From positions 62,001-126,000 of the forward strand of contig NZ_JANWGH010000002.1 in NCBI RefSeq assembly GCF_024919275.1: 64,000 nucleotides of DNA, read 5' to 3'. Position numbers and translations under genes: made by a program. This document shows, piece after piece, positions 48,046 to 55,562 of the stretch. Under the pieces are notes generated by a model. That model was not told the origin of the DNA. It searched no databases and worked only from the letters and a program-made list of their open reading frames with translations. Positions within the stretch are counted from its first letter, which is position 1, and every line of letters begins with the position of its first letter. The stretch comes from Algoriphagus limi. GTDB taxonomy: Bacteria; Bacteroidota; Bacteroidia; Cytophagales; Cyclobacteriaceae.

Positions 48046-48093
48046 AAAGCATTTCTTCAGCCCTATTACAATTACTAATAGCGTGGTAGAGCG

Positions 48094-48111
48094 TCCCGAC
48101 ACCTGTCGGGA
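48094..48111 (+). repeat. Palindrome P1, copy a
   Basis: TCCCGACACCTGTCGGGA is an 8+8 bp perfect inverted repeat with a 2-nt centre. It lies where the anticodon arm belongs in tRNA copy 2, with tRNA sequence directly on both sides. Confidence 0.85.
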
Positions 48112-48125
48112 AGGTCATCGGTTCG

Positions 48126-48142
48126 CCCCGAATAATTTCGGG
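48126..48142 (+). repeat. Palindrome P2, copy a
   Basis: CCCGAA-TAAT-TTCGGG interrupts the T-arm of tRNA copy 2 and replaces its 3' half. Confidence 0.75.
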
Positions 48143-48190
48143 ACTCCACCAAAGGCTTGCTTTGACTACAAGCCTTTTTTATTTTTAGTT

Positions 48191-48442
48191 ATGTACTTTG
48201 TATATATTCTTTACAGCTCAAAAACCGACAAATTCTATATCGGATCAACTGATAATCCCGAAGCAAGGCTCAAGCATCATAATTCAGCATCGACCCCATC
48301 AACTAAAGCTGGAGCACCTCTCTGGGAAATCAAATACTTAGAAAAACTTTCAGATAGATCCTCTGCCCTAAAGCGTGAGCTTGAAATCAAAAAAAAGAAA
48401 AGTAAAAAATATATCGAGTGGCTGATTAACTCAGCTGGCTAG
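48191..48442 (+). CDS. GIY-YIG nuclease family protein ending in tRNA sequence
   Basis: This 83-residue single-domain GIY-YIG protein has FVYILYSSK, FYIGSTDNPEARLKHHN (with the catalytic Arg), WEIKYLE and a basic C-terminal helix (KRELEIKKKKSKKY). The ATG at 48191 is chosen because the frame upstream reads through the decayed tRNA. The final codons for INSAG and the TAG stop (48428-48442) lie in the D-arm sequence of the third tRNA copy. It starts a few nt after the terminator of copy 2. Such small GIY-YIG proteins are frequent in Bacteroidota; their role is unknown, and nuclease action is inferred from the fold. Confidence 0.85.
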   Translation: MYFVYILYSSKTDKFYIGSTDNPEARLKHHNSASTPSTKAGAPLWEIKYLEKLSDRSSALKRELEIKKKKSKKYIEWLINSAG

Positions 48443-48446
48443 AGCG

Positions 48447-48464
48447 TCCCGACACCTGTCAGGA
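48447..48464 (+). repeat. Palindrome P1, copy b
   Basis: TCCCGACACCTGTCAGGA differs from copy a by one base and sits at the same place, directly after AGAGCG of the D-arm. Confidence 0.85.
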
Positions 48465-48468
48465 AGGT

Positions 48469-48486
48469 CCCCGAATTACTTCGGGG
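48469..48486 (+). repeat. Palindrome P2, copy b
   Basis: CCCCGAA-TTAC-TTCGGGG is a 7-bp inverted repeat inserted in the variable-loop region of tRNA copy 3. Confidence 0.78.
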
Positions 48487-48506
48487 CAGGCTATCGGTTC
48501 GAATCC

Positions 48507-48527
48507 CTGCCATTGCCGGCAGGCAGG
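48507..48527 (+). repeat. Palindrome P3
   Basis: CTGCC-ATTGCC-GGCAG followed by GCAGG is a GC-rich inverted repeat inserted between GAATCC and GTTATTCTCC of the T-arm and acceptor of tRNA copy 3. Confidence 0.7.
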
Positions 48528-48700
48528 CGTTATTCTCCACCAAAGGCTTGCTTTGACTGCAAGCCTTTTCTTTTTCCTTTCCTTACCTCTTGAAGTATCC
48601 TTTATTTTAGGCTCAAAACTTCAAATCCAGGGATTTGGGAATCGCTTTTTCATCTTGAAAAGACAGAATAGGAATCGTATCTTGTTGGAAAGCTTTTCCT

Positions 48701-49126
48701 ATGAAAATAAGGGTTTTACAATTTAGCCTTTTGTTCTTTTCAGTCTTCGGACTTTTCTCTTCATGTGCCTGTAATCCAGAAGATCTTATCAAAGTGGCTT
48801 TTACTGGAATCGAAGCCATCATTGGAGATGGGTTTATTCCCTCTGACGAAATCAGAGCTTTAGGGGAATTTGAAAATATGCAAGTCAATTTGACCAATAC
48901 ACCAACTGAAAAAATCATAATCCTCCGTCTAGAAAATGGAGATCCCAAAAAGCTTTCAAACCAACCTGAAATATTAGCCAGAAAATGTGCTGAGATCTAC
49001 CTACGCGATTTTGACAATGCGCAGGAATACGATCAAATCATTATTCAATTTGTACAAACTGACCCTTATCAACCGGAAAATTATGCCATCCAAGAGCATG
49101 AATTCCAAGTGAGTGATTTCTTCTAA
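48701..49126 (+). CDS. Small lipoprotein, unknown function
   Basis: This 141-residue protein has a lipoprotein signal peptide with the lipobox Cys at about residue 22 (GLFSSC). The mature part is acidic with no recognised motif. It is 18 nt upstream of a small membrane protein on the same strand. I do not recognise a family. Confidence 0.65.
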   Translation: MKIRVLQFSLLFFSVFGLFSSCACNPEDLIKVAFTGIEAIIGDGFIPSDEIRALGEFENMQVNLTNTPTEKIIILRLENGDPKKLSNQPEILARKCAEIYLRDFDNAQEYDQIIIQFVQTDPYQPENYAIQEHEFQVSDFF

Positions 49127-49144
49127 CCCTAAACCCTTTACACT

Positions 49145-49405
49145 ATGAATTTTCCTGATGAGTTCAAAAAACCACCCCTAACCTTGGGTGACTGGATTAT
49201 CAATTTGATCATTTCAAAAATCCCCCTGATTGGCTTTATCGTATTGATCGTCTGGGCAATTGACAAGTCCACCGAACCGAACAAGGCAAATTGGGCGAAA
49301 TCTGAGTTGATTATCCGTTTGATTGGATTGGCAATCGGAATAATCATCATTTCGATTGTGGGCCTAAGCTTTTTTACCCATTTCTCAGATCAAATGGATT
49401 GGTAA
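49145..49405 (+). CDS. Small two-helix membrane protein, unknown
   Basis: This 86-residue protein has two hydrophobic helices (about residues 24-43 and 58-78) separated by a charged loop (DKSTEPNKANWAKSE). No family is recognised. It is probably cotranscribed with the lipoprotein gene. Confidence 0.6.
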   Translation: MNFPDEFKKPPLTLGDWIINLIISKIPLIGFIVLIVWAIDKSTEPNKANWAKSELIIRLIGLAIGIIIISIVGLSFFTHFSDQMDW

Positions 49406-49414
49406 AAAACCTTT

Positions 49415-50092
49415 TTATAAAATCCCGCTTCCATCTTCCACTTCCTCCACCGCTCTTTCTAAGAATTGGAGGAAGGGATGCATGGTTCGGAATCCTTGAA
49501 ATGCCTCATTGATGAAATTCCCAGAATCAACGTCCCTATCTTTAATTGGGCTGGAAACGACAAAGCTTTTCATTCGAAGGAATTCGATATAAGGATGGTC
49601 AGCTTCATATTCCCTAGGAGAGGTTTTCAGCTTTTCCCCTTCAATTGTTGGGAATAACTTCTTAAAGTCTGGCTGGGAAAGAATCTGCTCTAATTCTGCT
49701 CCGGAATAATCAATTTCTTTTCGGATTTTTTTGAGGGTATCAGACATAGGCATCCAAATCCCTCCACCTATGAAAGATTTTCCGGGTTGAATATGTAAAT
49801 ACCAACCTGGCCCTTCGGATTTCTTTCCTTTTGGAGAAAAATAGGCTGCAAAATTTGTCTTATAGGGATCTTTATTGGCAGAAAATCGCACATCTCGATT
49901 TTGTCGAAACACACAACCCTTTGCCTGAAATGAGGAAAAAACCGGATTTATTTCAGAAAGATTTTTGAGCATTACTTCCACATCTGCCAAAAATTCCTTC
50001 CTGGTTTCCTGATACCAAGGCTTATTCGCATCCATCCAATCTTTATGATTGTTTTGCGCAAGCTCAGAAAGGAATTTCAAGTATGGCCTCAT
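49415..50092 (-). CDS. DUF2461 family protein
   Basis: This 225-residue protein matches the DUF2461/TIGR02453 pattern: FLSELAQNNHKDWMDANKPWYQ at the start, then FRQNRDVRFSANKDPYKTNFAAYFSP and GPGWYLHIQPGKSFIGGGIW. The family is widespread and its function is unknown. It stands alone. Confidence 0.88.
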   Translation of the reverse strand: MRPYLKFLSELAQNNHKDWMDANKPWYQETRKEFLADVEVMLKNLSEINPVFSSFQAKGCVFRQNRDVRFSANKDPYKTNFAAYFSPKGKKSEGPGWYLHIQPGKSFIGGGIWMPMSDTLKKIRKEIDYSGAELEQILSQPDFKKLFPTIEGEKLKTSPREYEADHPYIEFLRMKSFVVSSPIKDRDVDSGNFINEAFQGFRTMHPFLQFLERAVEEVEDGSGIL

Positions 50093-50147
50093 AATTTTAT
50101 CGATTTAATGGATCCTTATTTCCTTAACTAGCTGAAGAAAAGAGAGT

Positions 50148-51443
50148 TTAAATAAAATCCACCAAGGTTTCTAATTTCATTCCTCGGCTTCCTTTGATAA
50201 GAATGAGATAATCTTCCAATTTACTGTCCTGAATCCAGTTTCTAAATGAAAAAGGATCGGGAAAATACAAGGCCTTTGGGGCTTTTTCCAATGCCGAAAC
50301 GATAAGCTTTCCCGTAAAGCAGACCTTGTCAATTGGATACTCACTCACAATTTCCCCAAGCTTTCGGTGTTCCTCTTCTGCGTGCTCACCCAATTCAAAC
50401 ATATCTCCCAAAATGATCATTTTATGCTTTTTACCAGTCATCTTCCCAAAAGTTCGGATCGCTACCTCCATGCTAGAAGGATTGGCATTGTAAGCATCCA
50501 AAATGATCAAGTTGCTGCGCTTTTCTATCATTTGAGAACGCATATTTTCAGGCTTGTAATTGACTACAGCCTCTACCGCATCTTGCATCGCCACTCCAAA
50601 ATATTTCCCTATAGTCAAAGCCGTGGCAATATTACCAAAGTTATATCCCCCGATCAGAGATGTCAAATGCTCTCCTTCCACACCTTCAACCGAAAATTTC
50701 ACATAAGGATCAGCTCCTAAAAAGTTTACTTCACAGAAATCTCCTTTTGCAGGATAAAGAATTGGATCCGAGAATCGCTTGATCATATTCGAGAGAATAG
50801 GATCCTGAGAATTGATAAAAACGGTACCCTTGTTTTCCCGGAGATGCTGATAGAGTTCTGTTTTTGTCTTCAAAACCCCTTCTGGTCCACCCATTCCTTC
50901 CAGATGAGCCTTTCCGATATTGGTGATAAATCCATGTGTCGGCTCGGCGATTTCACATAGTTCCTGAATATCGCCTTGCTTATTGGCTCCCATTTCAATG
51001 ATGGCAATCTCATGTTCGGCATTTAATTGGAGCAAAGTCAAGGGAACTCCGATATGATTGTTGAGATTTCCTTTGGTGGCTAGGGTTTTGAATTTTTTAC
51101 TCAATACCGCATTAAGCAGTTCTTTTGATGTAGTCTTTCCATTAGAACCTGTCAAACCAATGACCGGAATATCAAACTGATGCCGATGGTAGTTGGCGAG
51201 CTTCTGCAAGCAAACCAAAGCATCCTGACAAATGAAATAGCGTTCATCCTCTTCTACAAAATAATTCTCCTCATCGACTACAACAGCAGATGCACCCATT
51301 TCCAAAGCTTTGGCAGCAAACTCATTGGCGTTGAAATTGGGACCTTTTAAGGCAAAAAATAAGTTGTCCTTTTGAATTTGACGGGTATCGGTACTAACTC
51401 CAGTGCTATTCAGAAATGCTTGGTAAAGCGTAACAATATTCAT
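50148..51443 (-). CDS. murF: UDP-N-acetylmuramoyl-tripeptide--D-alanyl-D-alanine ligase
   Basis: The ATG at 51443 (MNIVTLYQAF) is preferred over an upstream TTG and gives 431 residues. Mur ligase features are the N-terminal STDTRQIQKDNLFFALKG, the ATP loop GLTGSNGKTT at about 96-105, EMGANKQGDI and LDAYNANPSSM. It adds D-Ala-D-Ala to the peptidoglycan precursor. It is separate from any dcw cluster. Confidence 0.94.
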   Translation of the reverse strand: MNIVTLYQAFLNSTGVSTDTRQIQKDNLFFALKGPNFNANEFAAKALEMGASAVVVDEENYFVEEDERYFICQDALVCLQKLANYHRHQFDIPVIGLTGSNGKTTSKELLNAVLSKKFKTLATKGNLNNHIGVPLTLLQLNAEHEIAIIEMGANKQGDIQELCEIAEPTHGFITNIGKAHLEGMGGPEGVLKTKTELYQHLRENKGTVFINSQDPILSNMIKRFSDPILYPAKGDFCEVNFLGADPYVKFSVEGVEGEHLTSLIGGYNFGNIATALTIGKYFGVAMQDAVEAVVNYKPENMRSQMIEKRSNLIILDAYNANPSSMEVAIRTFGKMTGKKHKMIILGDMFELGEHAEEEHRKLGEIVSEYPIDKVCFTGKLIVSALEKAPKALYFPDPFSFRNWIQDSKLEDYLILIKGSRGMKLETLVDFI

Positions 51444-51536
51444 GGTTCCAATCAATTTTCCCCAAAATAAACCAATCTAACGCATCTTGGAAGTACAGAC
51501 ATCGTTTTATATTTAATTTTGGTTTTCAAATCACGC

Positions 51537-53603
51537 ATGCGAAGCACTCTATTTCTACTTCTTTTTCTACATTCTGTGCTTGCTTTCGGGCAAACTACTT
51601 TTTCCCTGAGTGATTCACCTTCCATTCTAGAAAATGGCCAAACTCTTCCTGCTGCTTGGAGCGGAGGAATCAATTCAGCACAAATTCAAACCATCGATCT
51701 AAACGGGGATGAAATTGAAGAGTGGATCATTTGGGATATCAATTCCAGACAATTGAGTGTGTTTGAAAAGTCAGGGGAAAGCTTTACTCTCCGTCCCGAA
51801 TGGGCTTATTATTTCCCAAGCGATATCAGTGGTTTTCTTGTTTTAGCGGACTTTGACCTAGATGGAAAAAAAGACCTTTTCACCTCCACAGCTTTAGGAA
51901 TCAAGGTCTATAAAAACACATCTACACAGAATGAAATTTCCTGGGAATTGGAGCGAAATTTTCTCCCTTTGGATAATGGATCAAATATCCAAGCAAATAA
52001 TTTGGATACGCCACTAATCAGAGATTTGGATCGGGATGGGGATTTGGACCTTGCGATCTTCAATTTTGCTTCAGGTGATTATTTAGAGTTTTATGAAAAT
52101 ACTTCGGTAGACCGAACAGGAACTCCTGACTTAGATGGTTTTGCTTTTCCCAAAACCCATTGGGGGAATTTTGAATTTTGTGCCTGTGGAGACATTTCCT
52201 TCGGAAAAACCTGTAGTGGTTTAGATTTAAGCCAAAATCCAAGTGAAAATCTACGAATTCAGCATGCAGGAGGACATTCCATTCTTTATCAGGATTTTAC
52301 AGGAGATGGTATTCCTGATATGTTACTGGGCAGAGATGAATGTCAGATTCTCTATTTTCTCCCTAATAAAGGTACAGAAGAAGAACCACTCTTTGATGAA
52401 TTTTCGAATAGCTTGCTCGACTTTGGTCCCCTTCCCCAATTTCCTTCCTTTCATAATGCTTCCTGGGTGGATGATCAGCTCGTGATAAGCCTCAATTCCA
52501 ACGAAACAGCAACTATTTACGGAATTGATTACGAATCCTCAGTCTTTCTTTTCAATGGAAATACCACCCCGTTTTTGCAGGATCAGGTTTTGGATCTGGG
52601 AGAAAACAGCCGGCCTTTTTTCAAAGGAAATCAAAACGGTGGAGAATTGTGGATCACTTCCAATGTGACCCGTGAAGGAGAAGTTTTGGGTGAATTGGCT
52701 TCTTTTTCTTTTCAAAATGGTGAATTTGATTTGAGCTCCCGAAATCAAGAACTCCGAGAGTTGAATTTGACAGAAATTCAATATTTGGAATACTCAGACC
52801 TCCAAAACAACTCGCATAAACTAATCAGTGGAATTCGATTTGAGGGGAACATTCCCGAGCAAGTACTGTTCAGATTTTTGGAAGGAACTTGGCAAGAAGC
52901 TTCACTAACAGGATATGAACCTAATCGGGGAGATTTCCTTCAATTTTTTTCCTTTGAAAATCAGGAATACCTCTTGGTTGCCCGGCAAAATGGAGGACTG
53001 GATCTTTATGAAATGAATTGGGATTCTTTCTCAGCCCAACTAGAGGAAAGGGATTTTTTGGGTTTTCAGGATAATCCCGCAAATCGGAATCTGAGCATTT
53101 CAGTACAACAAGGAGAGCAACCTAATCTATATGCAGTCGATCAACGAGGGATTGTTGTATTTATCGAAAACTTCATGGAAAACAGCCAGCGAGGAGAAGT
53201 TAAAATACGGATTGGTAACCTAGATTTCCCGACTCGATTAGGCAGAAATACTTGGATAGCACTCGTTCCGAATCTGCTCGGCGAAAATCCAGATTTGATT
53301 TTGGGAACAAGAGGAGGAGGCTTGATCTACCTATCTGCTGGATCTTCTTCCTCACCTCCAAGCGACTCAATTCAGGTTTTGGTGTATCCAAATCCCAGTG
53401 ATGGCCACATAAAAGTAATCTCTAATCAAAATGGAAAAGGAAGATTGATTTCAGCCATGGGGCAGGTTCTCCTTTCTGATATTTCTATTAATGCAGGACA
53501 AGAACTGGAAATTCAAGCTGGATTTTTGACTCCGGGCCTATATATTTTTCAATTAGAGGCTGCGAACCGAAGCATGATTTCCAAAAAAATCTGGATTCGG
53601 TAA
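51537..53603 (+). CDS. Secreted repeat protein with type IX sorting domain
   Basis: The ATG at 51537 gives a signal peptide (LFLLLFLHSVLAFGQ) and 688 residues. The middle has FG-GAP/VCBS-type Ca-binding segments (DLNGDEIEEW, DFDLDGKKDLF, DLDRDGDLDLAIF) and is likely a beta-propeller. The C-terminal 80 residues (VLVYPNPSDGHIKVISN to the end IWIR) are a T9SS type A sorting domain, so it is probably exported and anchored to the cell surface. The function is unknown. Confidence 0.85.
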   Translation: MRSTLFLLLFLHSVLAFGQTTFSLSDSPSILENGQTLPAAWSGGINSAQIQTIDLNGDEIEEWIIWDINSRQLSVFEKSGESFTLRPEWAYYFPSDISGFLVLADFDLDGKKDLFTSTALGIKVYKNTSTQNEISWELERNFLPLDNGSNIQANNLDTPLIRDLDRDGDLDLAIFNFASGDYLEFYENTSVDRTGTPDLDGFAFPKTHWGNFEFCACGDISFGKTCSGLDLSQNPSENLRIQHAGGHSILYQDFTGDGIPDMLLGRDECQILYFLPNKGTEEEPLFDEFSNSLLDFGPLPQFPSFHNASWVDDQLVISLNSNETATIYGIDYESSVFLFNGNTTPFLQDQVLDLGENSRPFFKGNQNGGELWITSNVTREGEVLGELASFSFQNGEFDLSSRNQELRELNLTEIQYLEYSDLQNNSHKLISGIRFEGNIPEQVLFRFLEGTWQEASLTGYEPNRGDFLQFFSFENQEYLLVARQNGGLDLYEMNWDSFSAQLEERDFLGFQDNPANRNLSISVQQGEQPNLYAVDQRGIVVFIENFMENSQRGEVKIRIGNLDFPTRLGRNTWIALVPNLLGENPDLILGTRGGGLIYLSAGSSSSPPSDSIQVLVYPNPSDGHIKVISNQNGKGRLISAMGQVLLSDISINAGQELEIQAGFLTPGLYIFQLEAANRSMISKKIWIR

Positions 53604-53666
53604 TTATCGCTGGATTTTGTTCGGATGGTTTAAATACACTAGCTTTCGTTTTAGAAATCAACGATT

Positions 53667-55373
53667 ATGAGAAAATTATATATCCTTGCCCTAGTGGCAT
53701 TTTTCGGGTTTTCCTGTGCCTCAGGCCCCGAAAATCCTGCTGACTCTGTTTTTATCAACGGAATCATTTATACAGTTGACGAATCCAATCCCAAAGTGGA
53801 AGCAGTTGCTGTCAAAAACGGAATGATTCAGGCAGTGGGAACCACTGCCGAAATCCAGGAATTGGTTGGAGAAAATACTGAAGTCATTGATTTAGCTGGA
53901 AAAACCATGACTCCGGGTTTTATCGAGTCTCATGCCCACTTGATGGGCATCGGGTACAACAAGCTGGAGCTTGATCTGATGTATGTCAAAACCTATGATG
54001 AATTAGTGGAAAAAGTAGCCAAGGCTGTCGCAAAAGCCAAGCCCGGAGACTGGATTACGGGTCGTGGATGGCATCAGGACAAGTGGATCCAAAAACCTGA
54101 GAAAATGGTCAAAGGCTTCCAAACAAATGATGCTTTGAATGAAGTTTCTCCAGACAATCCGGTATTTCTTCGCCATGCATCAGGGCATGCTACTTTTGCC
54201 AATTCGAAAGCACTGGAACTAGCAGGCATTTCGAATTTACAAGGTGAACGTCCCGGAGAAGTAGAAGGAGGTGAAATAATCGTGGATGAGTTGGGAAACC
54301 CTACAGGCGTTTTGACCGAAAGAGCATCAAGCCTTGTGGCACGATTAGTTCCTGAAGAAACCCCTGAGCGAGCAGAAGAGGCCTTAACCTTAGCCCTTCA
54401 AGAATTAGCAGAAAAGGGAATCACTTCTTTTCATGATGCAGGATCAGGTCAGGATGTGATCGATTTGGTTCAAAAATTCAAAGATGAAGGCAAACTCACC
54501 GCTCGAATGTATATTATGCTTACAGGGCGTCAGCCGGAGCTTTTGGAAGAGTGGTACAAGAAAGGCCCGATGATCGATTCAGAAGATCACTTGCTAACAG
54601 TCCGCTCCATCAAACTAAACTGCGACGGGGCCTTAGGACCTAGAGGAGCTTGGTTACTGGAAGACTATGCGGACAGACCAGGTCATCGCGGACATGAGAC
54701 ACTTCCTATGTCTGTCGTAACAGAAGTATCGGAAAAAGCCTTGCCGCTAGGTTTTCAGGTTTGTTCACATGCAATAGGTGACAGGGCAAACCAGGAAATT
54801 TTAGATCGCTACGAAGCAGCTTTTGCCAAAAATCCAGAAATCCAAGATCATCGATTCCGCATCGAGCATGCCCAGCATTTACATCCAGATGATATTCCAA
54901 GATTCGGGGAACTGGGAGTGATAGCGGCCATGCAGGCCATTCATTTGAGTTCGGATCGTCCTTGGGCCATTGATAGATTGGGTGAAAAGCGAATCATTGA
55001 CGGAGCGTATGTTTGGCAGAAACTATTTCAGACAGGCGCTCGAATTGCAAACGGAACAGATGCTCCTGTAGAACCGGTGGATGCAATTCCTTCATTTTAT
55101 GCTTCTGTAACCCGCAAAACCTTGGAAGGTCTTCCAGAAGGAGGCTATGAAGGCGATCAAAAAATGACTCGTGAGCAGGCATTGAAGTCTTATACCCTAG
55201 ACGGAGCTTTTGCCGAGTTTGAGGAAGACTTCAAAGGATCTATCGAAGTTGGAAAAGCAGCTGACTTCACCGTTTTCGATCAAAATATTATGGAAGTACC
55301 TGAGGATGAAATTTTGAAAACTCAGGTGGAAATGACTATAGTAGGAGGAAAAATTATTTTCAGCAATCAGTAG
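53667..55373 (+). CDS. Amidohydrolase family lipoprotein (YtcJ-like)
   Basis: This 568-residue protein has a lipoprotein signal with C17 (FGFSC) and a metal-dependent hydrolase fold: GFIESHAHLMG (HxH), GRGWHQDKW, NCDGALGPRGAWL, CSHAIGDRANQ, EHAQHLHPDDI and NGTDAPVEPVD. The layout matches exoenzyme regulatory AepA/YtcJ-like amidohydrolases. The substrate is unknown; the location is periplasmic or at the outer membrane. Confidence 0.9.
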   Translation: MRKLYILALVAFFGFSCASGPENPADSVFINGIIYTVDESNPKVEAVAVKNGMIQAVGTTAEIQELVGENTEVIDLAGKTMTPGFIESHAHLMGIGYNKLELDLMYVKTYDELVEKVAKAVAKAKPGDWITGRGWHQDKWIQKPEKMVKGFQTNDALNEVSPDNPVFLRHASGHATFANSKALELAGISNLQGERPGEVEGGEIIVDELGNPTGVLTERASSLVARLVPEETPERAEEALTLALQELAEKGITSFHDAGSGQDVIDLVQKFKDEGKLTARMYIMLTGRQPELLEEWYKKGPMIDSEDHLLTVRSIKLNCDGALGPRGAWLLEDYADRPGHRGHETLPMSVVTEVSEKALPLGFQVCSHAIGDRANQEILDRYEAAFAKNPEIQDHRFRIEHAQHLHPDDIPRFGELGVIAAMQAIHLSSDRPWAIDRLGEKRIIDGAYVWQKLFQTGARIANGTDAPVEPVDAIPSFYASVTRKTLEGLPEGGYEGDQKMTREQALKSYTLDGAFAEFEEDFKGSIEVGKAADFTVFDQNIMEVPEDEILKTQVEMTIVGGKIIFSNQ

Positions 55374-55393
55374 ATAGCAAGTTCTAAAAATTT

Positions 55394-55432
55394 AGACCTG
55401 CCAAGTTTTCGAAACTTGGTAGGTCTTTTTTG
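55394..55432 (+). terminator. Terminator after the amidohydrolase gene
   Basis: A 15-bp stem AGACCTGCCAAGTTT / AAACTTGGTAGGTCT (one G-T pair) with a tiny loop ends in a T-run. Confidence 0.9.
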
Positions 55433-55562
55433 TATAGTCTCAATAGTCACTTCAAGAATACGAAAGCTGTAATTATCCTAATCATTATCCTCTACTCCAA
55501 GTAAATCAAATCGGAGTTTCTAGCATTTTTCCCTATTTTCCCATCCTAGAAAACAGATAATT

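Larger units (their letters stand above)
48078..48185 (+). pseudogene. Decayed copy 2 of tRNA-Ala plus terminator
   Basis: The copy keeps part of the D-arm (TGGTAGAGCG), GGTCATCGGTTCG of the variable loop and T-arm, CTCCACCA of the acceptor end, and the tRNA terminator hairpin (one base changed, TACAAGCC). The anticodon arm is replaced by an 18-nt palindrome and the 3' half of the T-arm by another. The 5' acceptor strand is missing, so it cannot make a tRNA. Confidence 0.8.
48424..48575 (+). pseudogene. Decayed copy 3 of tRNA-Ala plus terminator
   Basis: The copy keeps the D-arm (AACTCAGCTGGCTAGAGCG), ATCGGTTCGAATCC of the T-arm, GTTATTCTCCACCA of the acceptor end, and the whole terminator hairpin. 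The anticodon arm is replaced by P1, the variable loop holds P2 and the T-arm 3' side holds P3. The 5' acceptor strand is replaced by the GIY-YIG coding sequence. No anticodon remains. Confidence 0.82.

Noticed and set aside
47893-48078. A 61-codon open frame across the tRNA-Ala gene
   Set aside because: It reads straight through a well-folded tRNA with its own promoter and terminator; no protein-like composition.
48083-48190. N-terminal extension of the GIY-YIG frame by 36 codons
   Set aside because: The extension translates the decayed tRNA copy and its terminator, while the domain begins at the ATG at 48191.
48078-48575. Copies 2 and 3 as functional tRNAs
   Set aside because: Both lack an anticodon loop and a 5' acceptor strand, and palindromes interrupt the arms.
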